A stretch of 64,000 nucleotides of DNA. Origin: Dryomyza anilis (taxonomy: Eukaryota; Arthropoda; Insecta; Diptera; Dryomyzidae). The notes below the pieces were generated by a model that was given only the letters and a program-made list of their open reading frames with translations, ran no database searches and had not been told where the DNA came from. The stretch lies in contig OX638133.1 of the NCBI GenBank assembly GCA_951804985.1, positions 1,322,501 to 1,386,500 on the forward strand. The letters run 5' to 3'. The position numbers and the translations under genes were made by a program. Below are positions 48,841 to 61,600 of this stretch, one piece after another (positions within the stretch are counted from its first letter, which is position 1; the number at the start of each line of letters is the position of its first letter).

Positions 48841-50054
48841 AAGCCGCATTCCGGCACAAACACACACACATATGCATGCAAAATCATAAGCACACACACA
48901 GGCTAAATATGCATTGGTGTGTAGTTTATTTTTATGTCTGCAATTCGAGATCCTTTCTTTTATTTCCGAGTATGTATTTTTATTAAAACAACTTCAATTT
49001 CGGTGCCTCGGCCTCGTGCCTGCCTCCACATTGGCCATGAGTTTCGATACGTTTCGAGACTTGAGCAGAGGGTTGCCGCCGCCGCATTGTTGGCAGGATA
49101 TTCCAGAATTACCATATGAAATGCAATGACATTCGTGATTTAAGGAGGCCTTTATTTATTATGCCAACGTAGTTTTATGGACTTTGGAATTAACTACGTT
49201 AAATGAAAATATTTTTTGGATAGGAATATGAAGAATCTTCGTGTTATTTGAAGATGTGCCAAAAATGAAAACATTTTGAGACATTTTTTTAACTTTGAAA
49301 TCATGATTGCAGCATTATTAGTTAGATCGAGGATATTATTAAGATTTAAAGAATTTAGATAAAGCAGGAATTTGGCCATTGATATGCGGAATACTCTTCC
49401 CAGAGAAAATTGTTTCTCGAGATAATTCTTATACCGAAAGTTTTTCCCAAGAAAATTCTTTGCCGCAAATTCTTTCCCAAGATAATTGTTAACCCAATAC
49501 ATTTTGGGAAAGAACTATTATATAGAACTATTCTTAATTAAACATTCAAGTTTTGTGCTATCCCACAATATTTTTGTTAGGAAAGTGTGTATAGCAGATG
49601 AATTGAAAAGTCCGGATTGTTTCAGGAAAAATTGTAATGGAATAGAATTGTTCGGGAACTAATTGTTGGGTAAAAAATGTCCATAATCCAAGTAGAACAT
49701 TTGAACTGTACCTAATGAGTTGCTTCAATTAATGCTTCAAATAATATAGCTTCGAACAACCATTCCCTCAATAGCATTTGAAGATGTAAGCACTGATGCT
49801 CCAGCAGTTAGAATCCATTCCCGTCTAAATGATTTTCTGGTATTTTTCTTTCGCTTCTCAAAGAAGAGCACCTAGCAGACCTTCCCATATCGTTTCTCAT
49901 GCGACAACCTATAGCTGAAATTTTCATTTAAATTCTCGAAGAATAGCTCACAGCTGATATCCTAATTGACTCTATAAGCATTCTTATAAAGTCAACTACC
50001 AAAACAGACTTTGCGGACTCGAAAATCATTAAACAGAAATTGGTAAACTATATA
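48841..50054 (+). other. Probable first intron of the large plus-strand gene; repeat fragments
   Basis: CA-rich run at 48857-48900. A diverged inverted relative of the 2270-2960 tandem array lies at about 49370-49680. Otherwise nothing codable. Confidence 0.4.
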
Positions 50055-50690
50055 TTTTTATACCATACACTAAGAGTGAAAGCGTATATTCAGTTTGGTA
50101 CGCCGTTTGTAACACCCAGAAGGAAGCATCTCCGGTATGGAAAAGTATATATATTCTTGATCAGCATGATCTCCTGAGTCGATTTAGCGATGTCTGTCTG
50201 TCTGTCCCTCTGTCTGTCTGTTGAAATCACGATTACAGAAAAAGTAGAAGAGCTAGAGCAATCAAACTTTAGATTTAGATTACTAATATATCTAAGCTGC
50301 CTGAACAAGAAAATTGCATGATCGGTCTATTGTGACCTGAGAACCGACCACTTATGTTCAAATACCTCATATAAAATTTTTATCTACAGATCAATTTTAC
50401 TGTATACGTGCTTAGGTAAACTTTTTTGGTAAAATATATATGGACTCATGCTCAAATACATGAAAATAATGGTTTCCGGCGAAACGACTTATGGTTCAAC
50501 AAAAAAAATCGAAATTCGTTACACCTACCCATTTGTAAATATGGGTATCATATGAATGAAAGTACTTCAGCGATTGAAAGTTTGTAGTTATTTTCGGGAT
50601 TCGTATATCCTGGTGACCTATATACCACTTTTAATGGTAACCACACTTATGTGTAGGATATTTATAGTCGGCTTTGACCGACTATAATTT
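50055..50690 (+). mobile_element. Dispersed repeat with (GTCY)n microsatellite, mini-me/Helentron-like
   Basis: It contains GTCTGTCTGTCTGTCCCTCT near 50191, preceded by ATATATATTCTTGATCAGCA. It ends near TATTTATAGTCGGC at about 50660. A GTCY run inside a non-coding dispersed repeat is the hallmark described for dipteran mini-me elements. The reverse-complement fragment is at 41405-41665 and flank-like pieces are at 27235-28160. Confidence 0.65.
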
Positions 50691-52789
50691 TGATAATCCT
50701 AACTATCATAATAACACCAAATTTTAAATTTCCCATGTGATCTAACCTTCCCAACTGGTTTTTATTAAAACATTAATATTTTAAATCTAACTGAAAAAAA
50801 AAACTAAAAATCGCAACTTTTTAGTAAGACAAGTTTGACTTATTATGCCAATCATATCTAATATTTAATATTTGCATCGATTTTAAAAAATAATACTTTT
50901 ATAATTCAGAGGTTATTTTAAAAATGTTGGTTATTTTGGAGGGATTTTTATCTACCCCCAGACAAAATGTTTGGCAAGGTCGAGACAGTTTGTATCAAAA
51001 GCTGTCTGTTTTCTTCCCATTCCCAAAATATGTCGTGAATCTGTCATTAAAATGCCATCAAATTTTACAACCTGCTATACACTTCCCAAGATATTCCATT
51101 TAGATGTGCGTTTGCCGGAAATATGCTCGAAATATTCCTAAAAATGCCAGAAATTTTGTCCCGGGTAATATAAGATATTTTGGTTCCAGAATACAGATTT
51201 AAGCGGCCAAAAACTTTTATGTCTCGATTTGACCAACGTGATTAGAAAAGAATTCTGATCTTCTTAATGCGGGGAAGTATTTCAAATTGACTTAATTAAA
51301 ATTGACTTAATTGACTTATGTGATACAAAAATAAGAATTGATATTTATGAAGCAATTCAATTGCTTCCTGCAACTCTGTCCCTTATAAGATAACAAAATG
51401 AGAATTGTAACCAAAACCGAAAATTCATAAACATTTTCAGAACAAACCAAACCAAATCAATCTGAATCAAACCAAAATATACTACGAAAATCAATTTAAA
51501 ATCGTTTTTGTTCGTTCTAATCTTCATCTAAAAATAAGAATAAATTACACAGTACTTTAAGATTACAATCAAGACCTCGTACTTAGTTTTTGAATATTAC
51601 CTAAAGTTTTAGAGTTATTTTATCGGCTACATTTACCCCAATATTCAGCATCACTTTAAACTGTTTGCATAATTGAATTCGTGCGACACATATCTAGTTC
51701 AAATAAGCTTCTCTCATGAATGTCCTCCTAGTAGGATGCCAGATAGTGTCATATCCTGATAGGCATTTGCTTCCGCCTCTGCAAACGAAATGTGTTTTTT
51801 TACGAGGTGTGTGTGTGTTTAATAAAAAGTATAGGCTTTGTTTATGAAAACTGCCAAACAAAGCTGTATAATATTCAAACGAAGTTATGGGGCATAAATT
51901 GTACATTGAACTTTAGCCGACTTCGAGGGAATTTAAAACTTTTGTTGCCAAGCAAATTTCATTTCAATTATTTTGTTTTGTTCAATTGGCTGCCATGTGT
52001 GTGAGACGAATACGAGAGCTAATGCAATTTTCTACGTAGAACCAATAAAGAACTGCACTATGCCAATTATTCGAGGCTGCTTACTACTTGGGTTGCTTGT
52101 GTGTGGCATACTCCGACGATGCGTAATCAATCTTTATCTGGCCAATATGTGTCTGGGATGAAATGTAGATTTTTGTAGATCTACACTATAATTTGTCAAT
52201 GTCGACGAGGTACAGCGCATTTGTGTATATTACTGGAGTGGAATATATTTGTTTGGCATTAAAACTTAATCTATTTCTGGCTATGTGTGTAAAGTATAAC
52301 CTCGAAATTTGTAATTGAGGTCATATGTGAATTAATGAAAACGAATTAATTAATCTAATTAATAGCATTAAATATATAGGTGCTGCTCAACTCACGAGGT
52401 CGAAATATCTATTTTAATAATGAAAATTTTATATTGGAAAATGAGAATGGACATTTCATATTTCTGATTCAAACCATCTGCCATGTCACGGAGACCTTCG
52501 AGGCCTCGAAGTTTTCTCGAATTAACTTGAATAATTAAAAGTTCATTTTCGTCTTTTTATCTAATTTTACATTTAAATTGAATTTCAAGGTACCTACTGT
52601 GTAGCGTAAATAATGAATATGTTTCCTTCACAGTTAGCTGTAGCTTCATTTGAAGTCCTCCGTCCATTTATCGCATGTCTACTGGAACAGTGAACTATAA
52701 TATTAAAACACTTATAATAAGCAACGTTATACTTGAGAAGTATTTGTACTCAAAGCTAGAAGTAGCTTTTATCGAGAACATTTAGAATA
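50691..52789 (+). other. Intron or upstream sequence of the large plus-strand gene
   Basis: Mostly AT-rich; no repeat or gene I can support. Confidence 0.4.
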
Positions 52790-55583
52790 ATGTTCGGATC
52801 AAAACTACGATCATGGATGGAAAATCACATTGTTCGTCCACGCAAAAAAGGAAGCAAAAATAAAAGCGCAAACAGGTGAGTCTTTTTCATTTACGCCAGC
52901 CTTGACTTTCGTTTATTCTTACTGTCATTTTTCAATTCAAAACAAAGCAGCACTGTCGCCACAACATCCGCCACAGGAAACAGCCTTGATGGCTACAAAA
53001 ATCCCGATGCCAGAGGTTTCACAATTTATCATGGAAATGGCACGACAACAACGGCCACATCAATCACAGCAGCAGTCGCTGTGTCCTGCGGCGCCGCTAC
53101 TAATCAGAATGGCTGCAGCAGCGCCATATCAAGTCCTGTCAGACGACGCGAAGTCTCGCCCATTCAGAACCATGTAAGTGTGTCTGTCGCAATGTAGTAG
53201 GCTTCAAGTCTATTATGACATGCAATTGAGAGTAGTTTTTGCTGTGTTTGAAATTTAGTTCTTTACCATGAGTACGCTACAGCCCAATAATGTTTATTTC
53301 AGACCCAGAGTCGCTACGGTTGGCAATCGCCAGACCAGGAAGCCATTATGTCACCCAAATCGGATAATTTTCTGTATGCGCCTCAGCACCATCGCGTAAG
53401 AGCCAGCACGCCGACTAACAGCAAGGACACTTTGTCGGAGCAGAAGTGTGCATCTCAGCAGCAAGTCAACTGTTCGTCGTCCTCGTTCTCATCACTCTCC
53501 TGGTCCACCGGTTCCAAAGAACCATCCACGCAGTCGGTCAGCCAAAAATATGCCAAGACTATGCCCTGTGCAGATGTAGTCATGCAGAATCATTCGCCAC
53601 CACACACAGAATATCAAGATGTAGATGAGGACCCGAATACCGTGCACTATGAAGAGATCAGAACCCTAATTCGTCAGCCGGATATGAGTGTGCACAATGA
53701 GAACTTTTTGCAGCAGCGTCCTAAATCGGAACAATGTTCATTGAGTTACTCGCCAGTGCGCTCCTGTGATACGGACAATGCCACCAATCGCTATGGCAGA
53801 CTGCTGCCTTCAAAGATGTCGTCACAACTAATTGATCCGAAGGACACCATAAATGCGAACCACCTGCGCAGCACCAGCGCCGAATGCATACCCAGCAATA
53901 ATAACTATGGCGGCAGTGGCACCTTCAAAATACGGAGTCATGCGACTGGCCAGATAACACATAGCGCTGGCATTATGCCAACTCGGAATAAGCTGCGCAC
54001 AGTGCGCTACGCCGGCAATGGTAGCATTGGGCCAGTTGCTGGTGTCTCTGCTGCCACAGGTGTACCCATAAATAGCCTGTCTTCGCCGGAAAGCGCCTAT
54101 TCCACAGGCTATTCCACCGATGGAACCTCACCCGGAGCCATTTACACTCCACCTGAATATTATATTAATATGAGGACGGGAACGCATTATTTTCCCAAGA
54201 GCGTCAACTCATTGGCCATAGAGGCGCAACGATACAAATTTGGACTGAACAAAATCGAGGAAATGTCACCACAAGACCCGTTGGTAAGTTGAAAATGTGA
54301 AACATTAAATTACGAAATAAACTCGATTTTTCATAGCCAAACACCGCCACAATTTATCGCCGTACTGAGGCACACGACAAGATACCCGGTTTTGGCATTC
54401 CCGACCCAGAGTTTTGCCGCAGCCAGATGAAGCTGCTGGAACCACAGCGTCCACTACAGTCGCGACAAACAACAGCCGTCGGTTGTCACAGTCCGCTCTC
54501 GTTGCGCAACACGATTGTTTTGCCCACACTAAAGGGCTTTGAATGTAGGTTTTAATGACCTCTATTCCACAGCAGCATTTAATGCATCCACGTATTTTCA
54601 GCACCATCGCCGCGACAACGCTGCCGCATTCGCACGAACCCATGGTACTCAACCACCGACACATCATCCTCCGGCGCAACAACACTTGGCAATGCGACGA
54701 CACAGCCATTTGAGATAAGTGCCAACACACGTTCCACCATATCATCCACCAAGTCGAGTGCATCATCTGCCAAGAAGATGGAACTTGATGCTGGCAGCAC
54801 ATCCTCCTCAGGCGTTAAATCCACCAGCGAAGCGGATGCAGAAACGAGTACCGGCAAAAACCTGTAAGTGCTACTAACAAAAGCGCAATCGATGCAACTA
54901 ACTGACTGACTGACAACAACAACCCTTAACTTTTCTTCACTCTGCGAATTCAGGCACAATGGAAAACCGTCTTACGACTCGGAGAGCTCATCGTCCTTGA
55001 CTGAAGTAGAGAATATGCAGAGGACTTACACGCCCAACACAATGCGTCGCAAACGTGCAGAGTTGCCTGTTGCTGAGATGTCGCAGTACCACTCTCCTAC
55101 TCAAGTGGGTGTCGTGGTCGAAAGGGTTGAAGGCTGCGTGCTCTACCAAGATCTCACCGTTAGCGATGATGATGCGACGCTAAATGAAATGATGGGCAAA
55201 TTTGACGAGAGTTACGTATACGAGAAGGAGACTGACATACTGAGGTAAGTGCTAGAAATGATGAATTACACAGAGAAAAAAATCGCTTATTGAAAGATTG
55301 AAAGAAAGTAAGATAGAAAATTCGACAGAACGAAAGAATCCAAGAGATCAAAAGGGAATGAAATAGAAAAAAAAGAAAGAATGATAGAAAGATAGATAGA
55401 TAGATATATAGATAGAAAAATAGATAAACAGAAAGATAGAAAGATAGAAAAATAGAAAAATAGAAAGATAGGAAGATAGAAAGATAGAAAGATAGAAAGA
55501 TATAAAGATAGAAATATAGAAAGACAGAATGATAGAAAGATAGAAAAATAGAAAAATAGAAAGATAGAAAGATAGATAGATAA

Positions 55584-55620
<37 letters not shown>

Positions 55621-58600
55621 AAAATAGAAAGATAGAAAGATATACAGATAGAAAGACAGAATGATGGAAAGATAGAAAGATAGAAAGAAAGCAAGAAAGC
55701 AAGAAAGAAAGAAAGAAAAAAAGAAAGAAAAATAGATACAACAACCAAATCCATTAGTTGAAACGAAATTTCTACAAATTGAGTGTAAAACTCTGATATT
55801 CGGTTGGTATTTGAAATAAATAATATCCACACACACCAAAAATAATCTAAACTATTTTTAATTGGTTGAAGTCCACTTCAAAACTTTTAGTTGTTGCTAA
55901 ATGAAACGATTCATCAGTGAAGAGTACCGAATAAATTGGTTGGACAATGAGCTGATTGTCGAAACAAATTTCTATACTCTGCATACTCAATAAGTATTTT
56001 ATCATATTACAGCAGTGACTCAGATCCCACCGACTGTCCCTCCGATCTAGACACTGGTCAAGATGCTGGCGACGAGTGTGACACCGATGAATTGCTGGAC
56101 ATTGACTTTATTGACACCGCATCGATTCAGGAGGTCTGCGATCGCAAAGATTCGCAGCGTAATCTGGGCAGCTGCTACTACTATAGCCAGAGTCAGAGTC
56201 CTGCGCATCATCCAAAGCAGCAACAGCAGTGCGAGCGAAGAAGCTCAGTGCGTTCACGTCGAAACTCACGTGTTCAACGAGGTCTCTCGCAGGAAGGTAC
56301 TGACATCGCACAATCGGCAGGAATGGGCGGCTCACAGAGACGAAGAAAGCGTTTCCAGAAAACGCGCAAGAAGAGCGCAGAGAGTAGAGGTTGCAGTTCG
56401 CCGCTTCGTGGTGCACGAGAATCACGTAGTGTTGGAGGAACGCCGGTGTGCTTGCGCAGGAACCAGTCAGCTGTGAAGGATCGGTAAGTCATCTGTGAGT
56501 ACTCGTGAGCTTTAGCTATTTATTTATTCGCAGAGTTCAAAAGTCATCGCCTTTGACGAATCGATCCAGTTCGCTGGTGTTCACGGATGTGCACCATGCC
56601 AACCAACGCTTTGTAACCATTGCGGAGAGCGAGAAGGCTTTGTTGGAGGCCGACTTGGAGGCGGATGTTAAGTATCGTCAGTTGATTTTCGAGGCTGAAT
56701 CCATTCTGGTGTCGATGAAGAACAGTGCAACGAGGTAAGAGATGATCAACAAAATTATAGATTATCCCTATATTTATCACTCGTTCAATATAGTCTTCCT
56801 CGTGATACTCCGGTGGCCAGTCCGCGTCGGGTTAATCCTTTGGGTAATAAGCGCGTCGAAATGCTAAAACATTGCGAAGGAGAAGTGAAACGCGAGATAC
56901 TTAAACAGCAGCAGCAGAAAGCATTGGACGTTGTTGCTGAGCAGGAATTCGTCGCTGGCGTTAACAAGCGAATTGAGCTGCTCAAATGCGAAACAGCATC
57001 TGCGCCCAACAGTCCGCGCTTCAGTCGTTTCAGTCCTCGCAAAACTCATTTGACCAATTTTATCAATCAAATTGCACCGCCTGAAGTGCCGCCGCGGAAA
57101 TCCAGCTTTACTGACATCGCGCCACCACAATCACCACAGCTGCAACTAAATGGCCGCCAACTACAGAGTCCCAGAGCTTCGCCACTGCCACGTCGTCGTG
57201 TTCGCAGTCAGTCGCCCAGGCCGGCGTTTAGCTATTGCGACAGCGATTCCGATGCTGAACTGCAGGCGCTACAAACGAGCAGGACATCATTGCAACGACA
57301 CGAGTCATACAGTCGGGAATCGAGGGAATCAATGCGAAAGGCCTCCAACGACAATGTGGCCAATCGCAACTATCTGCCCGAAATAGCGCGAATCATGCTG
57401 TACGATGAGTCCGACTACAAGAACCGTAATGTGGCAACGCCCGCCGCGTATGGTGGTGGTGCAGCGACCCTGTTGCCATACAACGCCGTGAGCATGATGA
57501 GCAACTATTGTCCACAGAGCGAACCACTGAAGCGGAAGGTCTACAAGGGCAGTTCATCGTTTGAGCGGATCAAGCAGAGCTTTGACTTGGAATCGGGTGA
57601 GTTCTACATAACTTTCATGCATTGGTGGTTCTGCAAGGCAAAAAAAAACAGTAATAAAATTGAAATGAAGTTTACGATTAATCAATTATTCAATTAATCG
57701 TATTTTTTGATTAACTAAAAATACGATTAATCGTCAGATTTTTTGATTAATCAAAATAACGATTAATCGTCAGATTTTTTGATTAATCAAAATAACGATT
57801 AATCGGTTAATCAGAAATATGATTAATTAAAATACGATTAATTGTTTTTGGCATGAGTATAAATAACGACATTTTACTTGCTACGCATCTAATTTGGCAT
57901 TTGTATATTAAATTAAATATTTTTTTTTTAGAAAAACAAATTCTTTGTTTGTATATATTTGTAGACAGCAATTTCTATGTTATTAAATATTGATTAATTG
58001 AAAGTTATAATTAACCGATTAATCGTATTTTCGGTTAATTGAAAAATACTATTAATCGAATAATTGATTAATCGTGATTGCGATCAATCAGAATTTCCGG
58101 TAAAACGATTAATCGCACAGCCCTAGTTAAAACATTTGAAAGACTGAATAGGTTGTATGGCCAATGAATATAAATCGCTCAACAAATGTATATTCTTTGT
58201 GTACAAAGTGGGCGATCTGCTTTTGTTCTCCTGTAATCGTGATTTGCACAAACAGACCAATATCGTTAAATTAATTCAGATGATGACGCTGATCAAGCAT
58301 ACTTTCTCATATCTGACACGTTTCATTTTGGGTATTACAAACGGACGATCAAAGCGAATAGATCATCTATATTAATGTAGGGTATAAAATCGCTATCTAT
58401 TATGTATATCGTACAATTACATATTATAACCGACTATTCATAACTAGTTCAATAAATGTAAAATAATACTTTCAAAACTCGTCTACAACATCTTGGTCTA
58501 CGATATCGTTCTACGGAAATAAAGAAAATAAATAAACAGTTAATTAACACAGTCAATTTTATATTATAATCAGCATTGCCTACCTAATTAAATAAGTTGT

Positions 58601-61600
58601 ATCATATTAAACGGAATATGAAAAGTTCACTTACTGTAAAATTTTTAATTTCAATTTTAATAAATTTAAAAATTTCAAGAATTATTTTTTTTTTCTTCCT
58701 TTACTTCAAATTTTTAATATCATAATTTATAAAATTGTTTATTTTTCAATTTTTTTTAATTACTTTTTGGTATGAATTTAATATTAACAATTTTTGTATT
58801 TATTTTTCTACATTCAAAAGAAAAAGTCTGTAACAGTATCAAAAAAAGGTTGCCAATATAGCAAAAATATTTTCTGAAAAGAGGAAAGCGCCGTATTCTG
58901 CTGAAACAGCAAATGACAGTTTGCTGTTTCAGTGAACTTTTTTTATGCTATTAGAGCAGACAATTTTAGCTGTTTTAACAAATTTTTTTGCTGTTAACTC
59001 CAATTCATAAAAAAAGGAAATAAAAATATATATTATTTTTTGTATTTTAATATTTTTTAATTTCTGATATATATATATTTTTTTATATTATTAATTTTTT
59101 ATTATATTTATTTGATTTATTTTTATTATCTCATATTTTTATTTTACCTTTATTTCACTATTTCACTCTTGCGTGCGTGCATTATTATTACGTATAAGAA
59201 ATATCTCTTTAAATAAACATGTTGTCGAATAAGAGTCTACGAATTGTAGACACATTTAGCTGCAGCGTCTCGTGACTATGGCGCCATCTAGTGCAGGCTA
59301 GCTACACTAGCAATATGCACACCAGTGACACTAGCACGATCTTGATCACTAGCAGAACTAAGATTCTCAGCAAACAGTTCGCTATTGCTGATAAAATTAT
59401 GCTGTAAATGCAAATTAAAGTGTGCTAAAATTTAACAATCAGAGTTTGGTATTTTTAGTTTTTTTAATAAAAAATTTCAATATTAATAATCTTTGAAAAA
59501 TGCAACTTAAATAATTATAAGAACTCTTTATTTTTAGGTTACAATTAAAATTTTTGAATTCAAATTGTTCTTTCATATATATTAACTTTTTTTAATAATA
59601 ACACTGTGCGCACATTTGACAAATATTTTCGACACCAGAAATGATAGTTACATATTCTTATAGACTTGGACATTCTAAGAACAATGGCGTTTTCATTTTT
59701 TTTCCTACACGTCCAGTTTCGAGGATATTCGACAAAACGAAAAACTACGTTTTTGAGTATTCTATTGGTTGGAAAGCCTTTAATATATAGTCAGACTTAT
59801 TTTTATTTTATTTAAAAAATGCATAACAGAACACATATTATATGTACATATCAATTTTCAAATTTCCTTTAACAGGACCTGAGATATAAAGCAAAATGGA
59901 CTCATTTATAGGATTCAAAAAGGCCCATTTTGACCATTTTTTTCTCAATTCCCAGTGCACCATTCTTGTTCTTTATATTATAAATTAGCACATCTCATCA
60001 ATTTCTATCCCTTTTTAATCAAAAAATCGTTAACGACAAAATTGGCCATACGAATTAAAAAATGTGAAAAGTTAAAAAAAAATAATAATAATTATTAAGC
60101 ATCGTAGAAATATTATTAACACGTATTATTTTTACTCTTTTACAATATTATTGTGGTAAGGGAGATAGTTGGGTCAAATTTACCAATTCATTGGACCTCT
60201 TGATACCAGATATAAATCCTGATTCATAATAATACTTTACATTCATATACTGAAACCGATATCTGGTATTAAGAGGTCCAATGAATGGATAAAGAGTAAA
60301 CAAAATACGACGAATTAAATAAAAATAAGACAGACTTTGTATTCAACGCTTACCAACCAATCCTCAAATCCTCAAAAACGTGGTTTTTCGTTGTTGTCGA
60401 GTATATTTGAAACGGGAGGTGTAGGGAAAAAACAGAAAAAATACTGTTCTTAGAATGTCCAAATCCATAAGAATATGTAACTTTCATTTCTGGTGGTAAA
60501 ATTACAAGGTATTCGAAAATGTAGAAAATGTAGTCGGTTTTGCAGAATCACCGACGATATATTTTTTTTTATTTTTTATTAATGTTTTTATATGTTTATT
60601 TTATAAAATACATTATTTTAAGTAAATTTTTAATTTTTTTCTATAATTAATTTTATTTCTAAAATTTTAATTACTTCAAAAAATATACTTTTCCATAAAT
60701 ACAAAACGACGTCCAGTTCATTTCTGCTTTCTGCCTGTCATTCATTGTTTATAAATGAAATATTTTAAAAATCGTCAGAGTCAAAAATCTAGGTGGCCAG
60801 TGGCCAGGAAGATGCTTCGGACGTGTCGCATCCTTCCAAGAAACATGCAAACTAATTTTGATTACATACATTTGTGGCTCTAATTCTTAAAAATAAGAGG
60901 AATATTGGAATGTCCGCGTAGCCGCAGAAAGAAAAGCCGCAGCCGCAACATAACCAATTCATACTGTTTTCTTGTTCGTTTTTGACACTATTTTTTAAAC
61001 AGCAACAGCAGCCAGTCCTTGCAGAGTTCCGCGAGCCTTTGCTTTAACGAATGAAGTGATGCATTGGTTGGAATTGGGCAATTTATAAAATTGGTATTGG
61101 TAGAGAATCCTGTGAGCTTAGCGATGAGACAGACAGACGACCTTTTAAACCACCAGACTCGACACCAGCTCCCATCGCATTACAGGACATATCAAATAAT
61201 GCACAACGTCCAGTTCACTTCGGCTTTCTTCCTGCACAATGCACAAATTTTAAAAATCGTCCGAGTCAAGAATCTAGGTGGCCAAACATGCTTCAGACGG
61301 ACGTGTCGCAGATAGTCGCTTTCTTCCAAGAAACCAGCCATTTTAAATTCATTTGTGGCGCTGATTCGAAAAACAGAGTTCTTCAGTTGTTGTTTTTGTC
61401 GACTATTTGTCGTCCGCGCCATCAGTCAATCGTCAACCTTTCCCCGTCGAACAACATTTTTCAACTGAATACTTTTTTTTCGGTGTTTGACGTTTGGCGA
61501 ATTTGCAGAATTAAGCGGGCCCTTGCAGAATTAAGTGGGCCCTGGGCCCTTGCAGATTTAAGCGGGCCCTTGCAGAAGTCAGAAGAATAAAAGTTTTTTT

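Noticed and set aside
54305..54959. Minus-strand frames of 126 and 165 codons
   Set aside because: Antisense shadows of exons 4 and 5 of the large gene.
55160..55839. Three long reverse-strand frames of Tyr/Leu/Ser/Phe
   Set aside because: They are translations of the GATA/GAAA microsatellite in three registers.
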